Source of the DNA: Reichenbachiella versicolor
GTDB taxonomy: Bacteria; Bacteroidota; Bacteroidia; Cytophagales; Cyclobacteriaceae
DNA length: 64,000 bases
NCBI RefSeq assembly: GCF_003171675.1
Contig: NZ_QFZQ01000001.1
Coordinates: forward strand, 868,001-932,000
Direction of reading: 5' to 3'
The translations under genes and the position numbers were made by a program. The notes under the pieces were generated by a model. That model was not told the DNA's origin, made no database searches, and saw only the letters and a list, made by a program, of their open reading frames with translations. Below are positions 35,901-45,509 of this stretch, piece by piece; positions within the stretch are counted from its first letter, which is position 1; each line of letters begins with the position of its first letter.

Positions 35901-38900
35901 GCAAGCATTTGCAGGGATTGAAAGTGCAAGTGTTTGGAATTTTACTGCTGCCATCGAAGAAGATGACCCAACTTACTCCAGTATAGATAGTCCAGCCAAT
36001 GGAGCTAGTAATGTCTCTGTAACACCTACACTTACCTTCACTATGAGTGAGCCGGTAAGAGGTATTTTTAAGAGAAATATTAGAATCCGACAACAAGGAG
36101 CTTCATCAGACGCAGAAGTTTTTTCTGCGGATAACATTGAAAAAGTACAAGTATCTGGTAATACAGTAAGTGTATCTGGTTTTACTCTTCAAAATTCTAC
36201 CACCTATGAGATTTCAATTGATGCAGCAGCTTTTGAAGATTTTTCTGGTAACGCTGTGGCAGGAGGAATAACAGGATCTACACAATGGAGTTTCACGACA
36301 ATAGATGATGTTGAACCACCAATTCTCGTTTCTGAAAGCCCTGCTGATAATTCAACTGGAATTGTGGCAGCTACAGGCGCTGGAAATGAAGTGACTTTTG
36401 AATTGACTTTTGACGAACCAGTGCAATTAGGTAGTGCCGGAAGTATTACGTTGTTTTATGACGAAGCTTCAGGAGCGGATTTAGAAGTTATATCATATGA
36501 TGTAACTCAATTAGCTGCATTTGCGGAGAATACTGACAATGATGAGGTTATTGCTTTTACAAGTTTCATTAGTTCAGGTGATTCTGAATATTATGTGTTA
36601 GTAGATGAAGGTGCTATAGTAGACCTTTCTACTTCTGGTGTCAATTCGTTTGTAGGTATTTCTTCTCCAAATACATGGAATTTTGAAACAGATCCTCTTT
36701 CAGCATCTCCTCCTCTGCATTATTTCCAATACTCTAACCCTATGGATGTAGTTAATGGTGATGAAGTTCGGTTGTATTTTAGCCAGTATGTAACACCACA
36801 GTCGGGTAAAACTTTAGATTTCTATTTTGGAGACAATGACATGAATCTAGCTAATGATACGCTGGCTTTTAGTATAGATGTCGACGCTGTATCACTTTCA
36901 GGTTCAGATCCAATTACGGGTTACTTTGGGTTTTTCTATGATATTTCTGATTTAACTGGTCAACAACTTCCAGGGGGAACTTCTTACTATATAACATTCC
37001 CAGGAGATGCTTATGTGGATAATGAAGGTGAGTTTCATTCTGGTGTTGCAGCAGGTGTTGAGATGTTTGATACAGATCCGGCAACAGACGTGATTGTGCC
37101 TGAAATGACCTTAAACCCGCTAGATGGCTCTCCAACTGTTTCAATTACAAATAATATTGTAATAACATTTGATGAGAGGGTAATTCCTCAATCAGGTAAG
37201 TCATTACATCTCTATTATTCCAATGGAGAATTAGTTGAATCTTTTGATGTTGAAACCGATGGAACGTATTTAGAAGATGCTACTGTAGCTCCAGGGTCCT
37301 CTATAACGTTTAATAGAACTTTATCTGGTAATACTTCTTATTATATTTTATTGGATGATGAAGCTTTTAGTGATGCCTCTGGTAATCTAACCTCTGATAT
37401 TTCAGCTACTAGTGATTGGAACTTTACTACTAATTCAGCTAGTGATACTTCAGATCCAGTGGCTATTCTTGATCCGTTGAATACTACTACCAATGTTGAT
37501 ATTAGATCGAATCTTGTATTGACTTTTGATGAACCAGTATTTTTAAGTACTGGTAACTTGACTATATCTGACGATAATGGGATACTTCCTGATGTGGTTA
37601 TTTCTTTAATAAATAACCCTGAAGTTTCAGGTAGTGGTACTACTATCATTACTATAGACCCTACTAATGACCTGTTTGCAAGTAATGATTATACCATTGA
37701 TATAGATAATGGAGCGGTAAAAGACGGATCAAATAATACATTTACTTTAGGAACTTGGTCTTTTACAACTCAATCAGGAATGCTTATTGAGAATGCTGGA
37801 GCTTCACCAGTAGATATTCCTACTATTGACGTGTGTCCATCAGGTGCTATTATTGGATTGAATGGTGTTGGTGATATTGTACTGAAAGAATCAAATATGG
37901 ATGATTTCAGAGATGGTGCTGGTACTTATACTATAGAACTTGAACTAGGGTCAGGATTCTTTTTTGAGTCAAATACTGTAGTAAAAGGAGCTTCATCAGT
38001 AGAAGGAGATATTACGGTAACTAGTGTGACAAATGATGGTAGAAATATCATAGTTACTTTTGATCATGATGGAACATATGGAACACATGATCAAATTGTT
38101 CTGGAGGGAATAGCTATTAATAAAGGTACTGCGACTCAGACAACAGCGACAATTTTCAGGTCGGGTGGTAATGCAGATTTATATGGCAACAGTGTTTCTC
38201 ACGGCAGGTCGCATCTTGATGTAACATATAATGCTCTTCAGAATAGCAGTCCTATTATTACAAATAATAACGGTGGTTTAGATGTGTCAAACGATGTCTA
38301 TGCTATTGTTCCAAATAGTTCAATAAGTTTAACAGCATCGCCTCAGTTAGGAGATTCATTTGACAGTTATAACTGGCATTATTATAATTCAAATACAACA
38401 CAATCGGTTTCAGCAACTGTTACTGAAACAGAACTAAATGGTGGTACATTCCCAAGTAATTTTGATAATACTTCTGAAGGAATATATCAATTAACAGCTT
38501 ATGGAGTAGAAGAAAATGGTTGTATTAGTACAGGAACTAATGTGGATGTAGCTGTTGTTGAAATTTTACAGTCTCCTTTGGGCAGTCAGTTTTTAGTTAC
38601 GGATGATCCTGTTACTATTTCAGGTTCTAATCCAGCTAATCATACAGTCTTCTTTACAGGAGATAATCTTCAAGGTGCAAATACAGGAACTGATCCAGCG
38701 ACTGTTAATTTTGTCCCCAGTTTAGGTGTTATATCTGCTTCAACTTTTAGTTATAATATTCAGAATACATCTACAGGATCGAGTTATGTATATACGAAAA
38801 ATTTCGATGTTGTAAATCAAGCTGAAATTTTCACCAATGGTACTTCTGACATTTTTGTTGAAGCTGATTATTGTTTTGGTGAAAATACTAATGTGGTACT

Positions 38901-41900
38901 TAGCGTAAAAACTGCTGATTTGACAGGTGATATTTCATTCTACAATTTAGAAATTAGATCTAAATCAAATCCAGGTTATACTATTCCAACCGGTACATTG
39001 ACAGCTCCTGCTGGCCACACATTATCAGAAGGAGGTACGATATCTGCAGGTTGGACATTTAACCCTCAATCTTTAGAAGTAGGAGAATATCAGTTGGTAA
39101 GAATTGCCATGGATAAATCTCAACCAGGAGGGTATAATGCTACGAATGCGTTTGAATTTTTTAATAATACTTTGATAGTTAATGATTTGCCTACAATAGA
39201 GCTGATTGGAATACAAGACAATTGGTATTATTGTGAGGATGGCACTGATGTAAATTTAACAATTGACTTTTCAGGTACATCAGGTACATTTAGTAGCCAA
39301 GCAATAACTAATATTGATACGTCTCGATACAATCCAGTTTCGATGATTTATGAAAATGAAGATAATTTAGCTTCTGATTTATTTTCGCCAGTAGCATGGG
39401 GGCCAGGAGAATATAGAATTTCTCACACTACAGATGCTGTTGACAATCCAATTGATACTGATGGTATAAATAATACCAAAGGTTGTGTGAATACAACTTT
39501 TAAAGATGTAGAAGTTCTGGCAAAGCCAGATCAGCCAGCATTATTGACGTCTTTGACTGGGTTTGGAGTTGAAAGTTCAGGAGACTATGTGGTTGAATTT
39601 AATGCAGACGGTATTGAGGTATTTCCAGATTTGATTTCAGAATATACTCCTGCCACTGATGTAATCAGCTGGTATTTATTTTCAAATGGTCTAGGAGAGT
39701 TTACCAGTTTGACTGACGAAGAAGTGATGACTCCAAATGATTTTATTGGAACGGACCAACCAAATAATGCACTTTCTACAGATTTATTTTTCTCTAATAC
39801 ATTATATACAGATATAAATAGCTCAGGTTTTGGAGGTTGTGAGTCAGATTTATCTAAGATTGATATTGAAATAAGAAGTAAACCTAGCATTCCAATAATA
39901 GACTTGGCTGTAGATCCTGCAGATGGTGAGGTTTATCAAGAAAATAATGAATATCTGTATTACTTCTGTTCAGACGGAGTTGTTGCAAGCACTGGAAATG
40001 AAGTGGTATTAGAAGATACTAAGGATACTGATGAGGCTACCGAATCATATTTTGTATTATACTCAGATGCCGCAGGTTTGAGTCCTTATGACTCTTCAGC
40101 AAATCTGAACTTTATTAATCCATTCTTGCTTCCAGGATCAGTTTTTAAGGATCAGAATGGAGCAAATTGGACAGGTCAAGGAGGACAGTATTTATCCTTC
40201 TGGGTGGCTCAAGTTTATTATGATAATAATTTCGATGGGGGTGGTACTGATAAGGAAATTGATCCATTGTATACTGGTTATAGAGGTTATAGGAGTGATT
40301 TGGTAAAAATCACAGTAGAGGTTAACACAATTCCGATATCGCCCTATATAAGTGATTTTAGAGGGATTACTTCAGATAGTACCTTCCAGTTTTGTAGTGG
40401 AGCAGTTTCTGATAGACTAGAAATTGATTTGCAGGACTATGATGATCAGTCATTTGCGTGGTATACCGCTGCTAACGGAACTGGTCAGATTCCTCTTGTT
40501 TCTATTGATGGTTCTAGAGCCAATAGGACAGAGTTAGGATATGTGAATACCAATACATCAGGTAATAGCCCTGAAATTGAAACGTACTACGTTAGACAAT
40601 TTAATGCACCTAATAGGTTCGCTACAAATGCAAATAAAACTGCCTCTTATTTAGGCTGTCCTTCACCAATTTCGGCAGCTCCTGCAGATACTTTAACGAC
40701 AGTACAAGTTATTGTTTATCCAGCTCCAATTGCTCCATTTAATACAGAGGTAAACGATGGATCAAAGGATGTTTATTTGTATTGTGAGCGATATAATGTA
40801 TCAGACAGTTTGTTGACGATTACCGATGCAGAAATGGAAACAGGGTCTAGTAATATTTATAACTGGTATCCATCGGATCCAACGAGTGTTTCTGTTGCCC
40901 CATTTATCAATACTAATCAGGATGATCTATTGACTCCTGAAGATGAAGGTGCATTTAGTTTCCAGTTTTTGGACCTTAATAATATAACAGACATTAATAC
41001 AATAGGGACGAGTACTATTTATGTAACTCAGACAACTTTTGGTTTATGTGAAAGTGCACCAACTCAGGTAGACATAGTTATAAATCAAACTCCTACCGTT
41101 GAGATTTTTGATCAAGATGGAATTGATATGAAGGACGGTTCAGCATTTGATGCTACTGTTTGTTTTGATTTGGAAAATAGTTATCAAGCAGAAGTAGACG
41201 GAGATGTATATAATTCAACCTACTCTGGAATAGCTGGTACGGCATCTTGGATTGCAAATGATGATGATGGTACTAATGATGGTTTTACAGCAGATACTTA
41301 TTTCTTTACCATCAATGGTGAAGCTGCTCAACTAGACGGTTATAATTCAAGCACACCAGATGTTGTACAGTTTCAGCCAGCACTAAATCATGAATTTAAA
41401 TTTGCCTATGAATATACCGCTACAGGTTGTTCTGATACAGTTTCTGCTATAGTGAAAGTTGACCCTATACCAGAGTTAACTTTGTCAAGTACATCAACAG
41501 GAGCTGCTTTCGGAATTTCAGATACTGAATTTACAATTTGTGAGGGCTTGACTGATACTAGATCTCTTGATGATCCAGAAGGTGTAGGAGATAATTTCGT
41601 CATTAATGCAGGTAGAGGAATAACAACAACAGGAAGCAGGTCTTTCATTATTAATTATGATAATGATGGAGATGATATTGATGATTATACTTCTACACTT
41701 TTGGATTTGAACGCATCAGTATCCACTAATACAAGTATTGATGAGATTACTGTAGATTCAAGACTATTAGGAAGTCAAATTTTCGGGACCGATTTGATGC
41801 CGAAGACTCAAGGTGATTTTGAATTGGTTTTTGAGTACACGGATGGAATCACAGGTTGTAATGATACTATTTACAAAACTATGCATATTAATGTCATACC

Positions 41901-44571
41901 TGAATTCTCTTTTGATGTGGATGGTGGATGTGTTGACCCTCAAGTTAACATTTCATTCGAGTCAACCTATGATAGGGTAGTTCGGGAAATAGGATTAGGT
42001 TCAACTGATCCAGTTCCTAGCTATACTGGTATTGATAGAAGTGATTTAAATTGGATATGGGACATAACAGATGCTGATGGAGGTGTTTTTGCGAATAATA
42101 AAGCCACTACTCTTGTTGGTCCGTTGACTGATTTATCTGTTGCTGCGGAGTTTGACACGATTACTGTAGATTTTACTATAGCTCAGGGGTCTAGTCAAGC
42201 GGATTATCAGTTATTAACTATTGGTGAACATAAGATGACTGGTTGTAAAACCGATTTTATTGATGATTATACTAATAGAGAATTGTCAATTCAGAAGAGG
42301 CCTGAACCTTCAATAGTTTGGGAGGGAGGCACCGAAGGTTTACCGATCCAGTTCTATGTAAATGAAACATTCCTTTCTCCTGAGAATATTAGTGAAATTC
42401 ATATTTCAACTGATGCTACATTAGATGATACTTATGATGTGGATAATTTTGATGTAAGTACTTTAGGCGGTTATTCGTATGATTTAAATATAACAGGTCT
42501 TTCTGTAGATATTAACCCAGATGTTAGTATAGAAGAGTATGAAGTTGTTGAGGATTATAGAACTCTATATAAGGAAGAAACAGAAGTATTTGGGTATAAT
42601 AGCACTGGTGCATTTCCAAATGAATTCTCTACTCAGTTTACTGCTGGAACATATGAATTGACAGCACTTGTAATTTCTAATCAAGGATGTCATGATATTA
42701 TTACTAGAGAAATGGAAATACTTCCTTCCATTGTTTCAGATCCGGTTATAAATGATCCAGTAAATCAGTTTTATGGATATTATGAGGATTTCTCCACTGA
42801 TGCTGAGTGGTTTATGGAACGCTACAATTCAAATGTTGTTCTTTTAGGATACGACTCTATTGATTCAAATAATGATGGAAACTTAGATGCAATAATCGAT
42901 GCAGGCCTACACAGTAAAGCATCATGGGGATGGAATTCTGATATTGCTTCAGGTGTCACTGATCGAAATGGAAATGTGATAACTGGAGAGAAAGGTGCTG
43001 ATAATGGTGGTTGGGGTACAATATTTGACTTCGAAAATGGATCTAAAATAAACTATTATCAGTCTGATGAAAGTGTTTGGCTATACAGTCCAGCATTTGA
43101 TATTTCAAACATGTCTTTTCCTATTGTTTCTTTTGATTATGCTTACAATTTTATGGAATCCAATGAAGGTGTCGTTTTGCAATACTCGGTTGATGATGGA
43201 ATAAATTGGATTAGATTAGGAAGTTTTGACGAAGACAATAGAACGGCATCTGGTTTAGAATGGTATAATGATGAAACGGTATTGACAGATCCAGGTAATC
43301 AAACACAAGAGTTTGGAGAGGAGTCATCTCATGGCTGGTCTGGAGGTGACGCTACCGATGATTTGTATACTTTCACATGGAGACAAGGACGTCACAAGTT
43401 AGATGAGGTGGCTGGAGCTACCAATCTTAGATTTAGGTTTGCTTTAGCATCTTCTTCGACTGTTACAGATGAAAGAGAAAATTACTTTGGCTTTATTCTA
43501 GATAATTTTGCTATCGAAGAAAGAAGGAAAAAGACTTTAGTAGAAAACTTCTATTCGTTATCCCCAGAGTCAGAAAATGTAAATGATGAAACTGAAGGTA
43601 TCAGATCTAGTATTGAAGGTATACTTGGAGACCAATCATTTATTATGGTAAATTATCACGCAGACTTTGGATATGAAGATCCATTTAATCAAATGAATCA
43701 GTCTGACGTAGATGCTAGGATGTCGTATTATAGTGTTGAAAGTGTTACTTCACTATTAGGAGGTCAAGAAGGAGCCATTGAAGCTGATCAAGGAAGTTTG
43801 ACTTGGGATAAGAATAACTTTGATCTGGATGGACTTATTAGACCGAGAGTTCTTTTAGACATTGAAGGTGATCCTAATGCTTCTGAAGGTGTGATTTCTG
43901 GTACAGTGAAAGTCATAGCTAATGATGATATAGCAGAGAATGAAGAGCTAGTTCTAATGGTAGCTATCATAGAGGATACAGTATCGGCTGAGATAGCAGG
44001 AGTTTCGACAACTGAACATGCAAGTGTACTTAGAAAGTTACTTCCAGATGCTTCTGGTCAGTACGTAAAAATAGGAACTGGAGGAACCACATCTGGAGAA
44101 ATTATTCAGTTTGCTAATGGAGTGGATGAGTTCCCAATAGAATGGGAAGTGGTAGGAATTTCTGATCCTACTAGATTGTCAGCAATCGTTTTCGTTCAGA
44201 ATGTAATTACTAAAGAGGTATATCAAGCTGAAATAGTAAGAGCAGCAGATGGTGATCTTTTTGTCTCTAATAAAACATCAAAAGATGGGCCTGCCCTAGG
44301 TATTTCAGAGAGCTTATCAAATAATGATTTCATCATGTATCCAAACCCAACTGATGATTTAGTGAAGGTTAAATTTGATAATGCTGTAGGTGAGAAAGTA
44401 GATTGGATACTGGTAGATCAGATGGGAAGAGTAAGGGATAGAGGTAGCTTGAATCCTGGAATGGAAAAATTTGAGATTCAAACTCACTCATATCCTCAAG
44501 GATTGTATTATTTATCAATTAAAGGAGCTTCTCATGAGTTCAAATATAGAAAATTGATGGTTTATAGATAA
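29998..44571 (+). CDS. giant T9SS-exported surface protein (Calx-beta, LTD, Ig-like modules)
   Basis: About 4,857 residues from ATG 29998, which starts a clean signal peptide ('YTLSVCLLLCISFVGFAQ'); an upstream in-frame start at 29932 would spoil it. Modules in order: four Calx-beta domains (about 31-485, the last three near-identical), a Big_5-type Ig module, a lamin-tail domain (about 606-765, 'DEWIELYSVSDNVDLSSW'), further beta-sandwiches, a series of about nine Big_5-type modules (about 1500-2590, each with 'LTFDEPV'-like core), CHU-type modules each with a Y/F-C motif (about 2955-3970), a choice-of-anchor jelly roll (about 4260-4510), and a type A T9SS sorting domain ('FIMYPNPTDDLVKV' to 'YPQGLYYLSIKGA'). 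Acidic throughout, consistent with a Ca-binding adhesin or surface filament. No enzyme motif seen. Confidence 0.9.
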   Translation: MIRIYTQIKYTLSVCLLLCISFVGFAQTVDLSLSSPTATESGTTVITVTATTSANVTGGDKTVDVTVTGTGITAGDFGEGLTQVITILNNQSTGSVDFTVTDDSDAEGDETATFSLSNYASPLTAGTTTSDDVVITDDDTSVSIAATDAVKVEGASGTTSFTFTVTRSGDLSGASSVNYSVTGSGANPVDGSDFGGSLPSGSVSFIATENSKIITIDIVGDNDFEADEEFTVTLSGEVGTDLGTTTAIGTITNDDTSVSIAATDAVKSEGASGTTSFTFTVTRIGNLSGTSDVDYDVSASMTNPVDAADFGGAFASGTINFLASENSKLITINVSGDTDVEVDEEFIVTLSNEVGTDLGTTTATGTITNDDTSVSIAATDATKAEGNSGTTTFTFTVTRSGLLTGTSSVDYAVTGTGANAADATDFGGSLPSGTINFAVSDASEVISINVSGDATSEFNEEFTVTIDNPSSTQIGTSTATGSITNDDIDTTPPTLDAANSAPADNDNNVLWSQDIVLHFNENVQANNPSVTGDIVLYDGSGEVERFTPGTVAVGISNNQVTINPTVDFVLGEDYYVLIETGALEDIFGNDLVAITDPTVLNFSPVQVVINEIINDPQSDWSSGSFTGTVSGTTVNEDDEWIELYSVSDNVDLSSWTVEIDNGNDASIEWSGNFTSTFNFQVASGAGSLTDIDNGGYLVLGDPTGADNLSLDVTLTLKDPNGVVIDEVVLSDGGDPDGNATDGKIFDESVFRFPNGVDTGVDADDFINGAASIGAAGNDGPTLTFARQDPSTSTTGRDNVVFRATFSEDVTNVDATDFVVSGVTSAAVSGVSSVDASNYDITVSGYGVNTGTLSITLGAYTGTYNIVDVDGGNAVSSITSSQTYSIVAPEVNSTIAAVTSSESGLIAYENFTAANTLTTSNAVKLFSFNVADDAGDELPTLINSITLTLAATDLSELSAVAIFDESNNNIGEITGGSLAAFEEITLTSTESIGEGLDEDYHVYATFSTTVTEGNQFTVGVSVVNQPITNTSIVAVPISATSVNTGSENTLEVTANDIYMTSIGGADPTIVLSETNVLSIALGVPFSVSVEMRDANGSIDLNYGGTVAVVDPTPDANFTGTNISALSLTNGTATWTDLQFDNVRSGVTLTVEDNTNNYQDSPVFTFDVSASTSDIIEDPAFIYPQNIDYTLHQGSINNSTNHGVQIAQFIISDGVNGVRTDADSNPTRLDANGCGGGNNSPVCPNSADGFKIRVTNGLDNIDKIALYTIDAVGATGNVIPADTEIGEYSSSDNGGTGLYTFNLDDDNSNWTNNDNFDIPDGEFRRVGVYVTFKQGDDEVTDNEIITLEIEEAYFDQNKSGLANPDGAPAGNPTLKPKTNPTTDENKIEVTATDIFRLGGTLNDNVTLERDNGFSLDLEAVDGNGNLDLDVNGAVEFTFNDADLSIYELDEANFSSGTINIASGFFGGVSNGGIADDISIGATGVSTPVTVTNVTINDSFIPEITSPLTDLIPADLSDTGTDEVFSTDELVMVFSEPVIANGGNINVFSLKDPLNPAYSFSVLDINSVNVNLETVTISLGELLPKGIGYFVQIDDGAFVDAGGNKYAGISSANGWNFNVKDEGISIASTDPSNGDTDIPVTKSILLTFDEIVHAPTGLFNITITGDDTYSETLTTQDTDGVADNVGNDPRITGWGTNEIVLNPTANYGLSEVITVSIPAGAFEDVSNVGTLNPTTFSFTTSNDAGDIDPPLITLLTPADDATSVDPNIGSLVLTFNDNVEAGNGLIRILTDTSPRITVAQFPSSSVRVSYSSNQMTINLTGITLSGNTPHIVQIGSRAIVDDAGNEFAGILNFTDWTFTTDSDAIPPVISALDPIKNASGVGVGSILSATFNEPVNFGSSFEIELFTITSTTPVETFTAASINGDATLDDGEIEIRGNVLRINPTNDLSGLNTYYFKTVTDDGVAIQDNSMQAFAGIESASVWNFTAAIEEDDPTYSSIDSPANGASNVSVTPTLTFTMSEPVRGIFKRNIRIRQQGASSDAEVFSADNIEKVQVSGNTVSVSGFTLQNSTTYEISIDAAAFEDFSGNAVAGGITGSTQWSFTTIDDVEPPILVSESPADNSTGIVAATGAGNEVTFELTFDEPVQLGSAGSITLFYDEASGADLEVISYDVTQLAAFAENTDNDEVIAFTSFISSGDSEYYVLVDEGAIVDLSTSGVNSFVGISSPNTWNFETDPLSASPPLHYFQYSNPMDVVNGDEVRLYFSQYVTPQSGKTLDFYFGDNDMNLANDTLAFSIDVDAVSLSGSDPITGYFGFFYDISDLTGQQLPGGTSYYITFPGDAYVDNEGEFHSGVAAGVEMFDTDPATDVIVPEMTLNPLDGSPTVSITNNIVITFDERVIPQSGKSLHLYYSNGELVESFDVETDGTYLEDATVAPGSSITFNRTLSGNTSYYILLDDEAFSDASGNLTSDISATSDWNFTTNSASDTSDPVAILDPLNTTTNVDIRSNLVLTFDEPVFLSTGNLTISDDNGILPDVVISLINNPEVSGSGTTIITIDPTNDLFASNDYTIDIDNGAVKDGSNNTFTLGTWSFTTQSGMLIENAGASPVDIPTIDVCPSGAIIGLNGVGDIVLKESNMDDFRDGAGTYTIELELGSGFFFESNTVVKGASSVEGDITVTSVTNDGRNIIVTFDHDGTYGTHDQIVLEGIAINKGTATQTTATIFRSGGNADLYGNSVSHGRSHLDVTYNALQNSSPIITNNNGGLDVSNDVYAIVPNSSISLTASPQLGDSFDSYNWHYYNSNTTQSVSATVTETELNGGTFPSNFDNTSEGIYQLTAYGVEENGCISTGTNVDVAVVEILQSPLGSQFLVTDDPVTISGSNPANHTVFFTGDNLQGANTGTDPATVNFVPSLGVISASTFSYNIQNTSTGSSYVYTKNFDVVNQAEIFTNGTSDIFVEADYCFGENTNVVLSVKTADLTGDISFYNLEIRSKSNPGYTIPTGTLTAPAGHTLSEGGTISAGWTFNPQSLEVGEYQLVRIAMDKSQPGGYNATNAFEFFNNTLIVNDLPTIELIGIQDNWYYCEDGTDVNLTIDFSGTSGTFSSQAITNIDTSRYNPVSMIYENEDNLASDLFSPVAWGPGEYRISHTTDAVDNPIDTDGINNTKGCVNTTFKDVEVLAKPDQPALLTSLTGFGVESSGDYVVEFNADGIEVFPDLISEYTPATDVISWYLFSNGLGEFTSLTDEEVMTPNDFIGTDQPNNALSTDLFFSNTLYTDINSSGFGGCESDLSKIDIEIRSKPSIPIIDLAVDPADGEVYQENNEYLYYFCSDGVVASTGNEVVLEDTKDTDEATESYFVLYSDAAGLSPYDSSANLNFINPFLLPGSVFKDQNGANWTGQGGQYLSFWVAQVYYDNNFDGGGTDKEIDPLYTGYRGYRSDLVKITVEVNTIPISPYISDFRGITSDSTFQFCSGAVSDRLEIDLQDYDDQSFAWYTAANGTGQIPLVSIDGSRANRTELGYVNTNTSGNSPEIETYYVRQFNAPNRFATNANKTASYLGCPSPISAAPADTLTTVQVIVYPAPIAPFNTEVNDGSKDVYLYCERYNVSDSLLTITDAEMETGSSNIYNWYPSDPTSVSVAPFINTNQDDLLTPEDEGAFSFQFLDLNNITDINTIGTSTIYVTQTTFGLCESAPTQVDIVINQTPTVEIFDQDGIDMKDGSAFDATVCFDLENSYQAEVDGDVYNSTYSGIAGTASWIANDDDGTNDGFTADTYFFTINGEAAQLDGYNSSTPDVVQFQPALNHEFKFAYEYTATGCSDTVSAIVKVDPIPELTLSSTSTGAAFGISDTEFTICEGLTDTRSLDDPEGVGDNFVINAGRGITTTGSRSFIINYDNDGDDIDDYTSTLLDLNASVSTNTSIDEITVDSRLLGSQIFGTDLMPKTQGDFELVFEYTDGITGCNDTIYKTMHINVIPEFSFDVDGGCVDPQVNISFESTYDRVVREIGLGSTDPVPSYTGIDRSDLNWIWDITDADGGVFANNKATTLVGPLTDLSVAAEFDTITVDFTIAQGSSQADYQLLTIGEHKMTGCKTDFIDDYTNRELSIQKRPEPSIVWEGGTEGLPIQFYVNETFLSPENISEIHISTDATLDDTYDVDNFDVSTLGGYSYDLNITGLSVDINPDVSIEEYEVVEDYRTLYKEETEVFGYNSTGAFPNEFSTQFTAGTYELTALVISNQGCHDIITREMEILPSIVSDPVINDPVNQFYGYYEDFSTDAEWFMERYNSNVVLLGYDSIDSNNDGNLDAIIDAGLHSKASWGWNSDIASGVTDRNGNVITGEKGADNGGWGTIFDFENGSKINYYQSDESVWLYSPAFDISNMSFPIVSFDYAYNFMESNEGVVLQYSVDDGINWIRLGSFDEDNRTASGLEWYNDETVLTDPGNQTQEFGEESSHGWSGGDATDDLYTFTWRQGRHKLDEVAGATNLRFRFALASSSTVTDERENYFGFILDNFAIEERRKKTLVENFYSLSPESENVNDETEGIRSSIEGILGDQSFIMVNYHADFGYEDPFNQMNQSDVDARMSYYSVESVTSLLGGQEGAIEADQGSLTWDKNNFDLDGLIRPRVLLDIEGDPNASEGVISGTVKVIANDDIAENEELVLMVAIIEDTVSAEIAGVSTTEHASVLRKLLPDASGQYVKIGTGGTTSGEIIQFANGVDEFPIEWEVVGISDPTRLSAIVFVQNVITKEVYQAEIVRAADGDLFVSNKTSKDGPALGISESLSNNDFIMYPNPTDDLVKVKFDNAVGEKVDWILVDQMGRVRDRGSLNPGMEKFEIQTHSYPQGLYYLSIKGASHEFKYRKLMVYR
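30409..31452 (+). repeat. three direct tandem repeats of exactly 348 bp (Calx-beta modules)
   Basis: Units 30409-30756, 30757-31104 and 31105-31452 each start at the codons for 'DDTSV' and are 116 codons long. They are alike at nucleotide level, with differences mainly in third positions and in the middle of each module. They code for Calx-beta domains 2-4 of the giant protein. Confidence 0.9.
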
Positions 44572-44596
44572 TTGTAAGAAAAAGATACACTACAGG

Positions 44597-44628
44597 AAGG
44601 CTTGGTCAATATAGATCAAGCCTTTTCT
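44597..44628 (+). terminator. rho-independent terminator of the giant gene
   Basis: An 11-bp stem with one G-T wobble pairs 44597-44607 (AAGGCTTGGTC) with 44614-44624 (GATCAAGCCTT); 6-nt loop; tail TTCT. It lies 26 bp after the stop. Confidence 0.75.
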
Positions 44629-44710
44629 ATTAGTATAAAACCAAATTTATAAGTTTTTACGCTATGTTGAGTTTGACTATTAATCTGGGAGTTTTTAACA
44701 GACTTACTCA

Positions 44711-44744
44711 AAAAAAAGTCCTTGAAATAGAAAATTTCAAGGAC
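44711..44744 (-). terminator. rho-independent terminator of the LytTR/ribE transcript
   Basis: Perfect 11-bp stem (44718-44728 with 44734-44744, GTCCTTGAAAT/ATTTCAAGGAC), 5-nt loop. Read on the minus strand it ends in seven T residues (A-run at 44711-44717). It is 32 bp beyond the LytTR stop. Confidence 0.85.
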
Positions 44745-44775
44745 ATTAATAAAGTTTTTAAAAACTATTGATCAG

Positions 44776-45477
44776 CTATAAAACATTGATTCTATCAAAT
44801 ACTTTTTCTCGATATGAAACTCCAACAGGTATGTATTTATCGTTTATGACTACATTCATGTCTTCGAAATAATCGATTTTATTGTAATTGATAATATATG
44901 ATCGATGAACTCGTCCAAACATGCTTCCAGGTAGTTTTTTTTCAATACCTTTCATAGTATGATGAACTATATGTTTACCTCTAACCGTATTAAATATAAC
45001 ATAGTCTGCCATCGCCTCTATAAAAAGAATGTCATCTAGAATAATTTTGTACGTTCTAGAGTCAGATTTCACATAAAGTTCATGGAAGCTCTCTGCTTTT
45101 TTCTTGATGTTTTCAAGCGTTTCATTGGCTTTTACAGCTGCCTTAAGAAAACGACCATAACTAAATGGTTTAACTAGATAATCAGTCACATTCTTCTCAA
45201 AAGCTCTAACAGCATATTTTTCCGCGGAAGTAATTAAGATAACTTGATAGTCAGCAGTTAATGATTCCATCAGTTCAATTCCTGACATTTCGGGCATTTC
45301 GATATCTAGAAAAATAATATCTACGTCAGGATTATCCTTTTGAAGAAGAATATTGGATGCTTCTATACCGTTTGAAAGCTCATGAGTCATTTCTAGAAAG
45401 TCTGTTTTCTCAACGTATTTTCTAATCATAAGCCTTGCCAATTCGTCGTCATCGACTACCATGCAGTTTAGTGCCAT
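44776..45477 (-). CDS. LytTR-family response regulator
   Basis: A 233-residue regulator. Receiver domain (1-120): acidic residues 'VVDDDE' at 8-13, phospho-acceptor D58 in 'IIFLDIEMPEMSG', conserved 'LITSAEKYAVRAFE' and K103 in 'DYLVKPF'. LytTR DNA-binding domain (about 135-233): 'IEAMADYVIFNTVRGKHIVH', 'FGRVHRSYIINYNKID', 'IPVGVSYREKVFDRI'. ATG 45477 is chosen because the longer frame begins only with a TTG at 45501. No LytS-type kinase gene is adjacent; it follows ribE by 32 bp and probably shares its transcript, so the partner kinase must be elsewhere. Targets are unknown. Confidence 0.9.
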   Translation of the reverse strand: MALNCMVVDDDELARLMIRKYVEKTDFLEMTHELSNGIEASNILLQKDNPDVDIIFLDIEMPEMSGIELMESLTADYQVILITSAEKYAVRAFEKNVTDYLVKPFSYGRFLKAAVKANETLENIKKKAESFHELYVKSDSRTYKIILDDILFIEAMADYVIFNTVRGKHIVHHTMKGIEKKLPGSMFGRVHRSYIINYNKIDYFEDMNVVINDKYIPVGVSYREKVFDRINVL

Positions 45478-45509
45478 ACGGGGTTCGTTTTTAGGTTTCA
45501 AATCTTAAG

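Noticed and set aside
32082-37649. Several minus-strand open frames of 80-140 codons inside the giant gene
   Set aside because: Shadows caused by Asp/Thr/Ser-rich coding sequence with few antisense stops.
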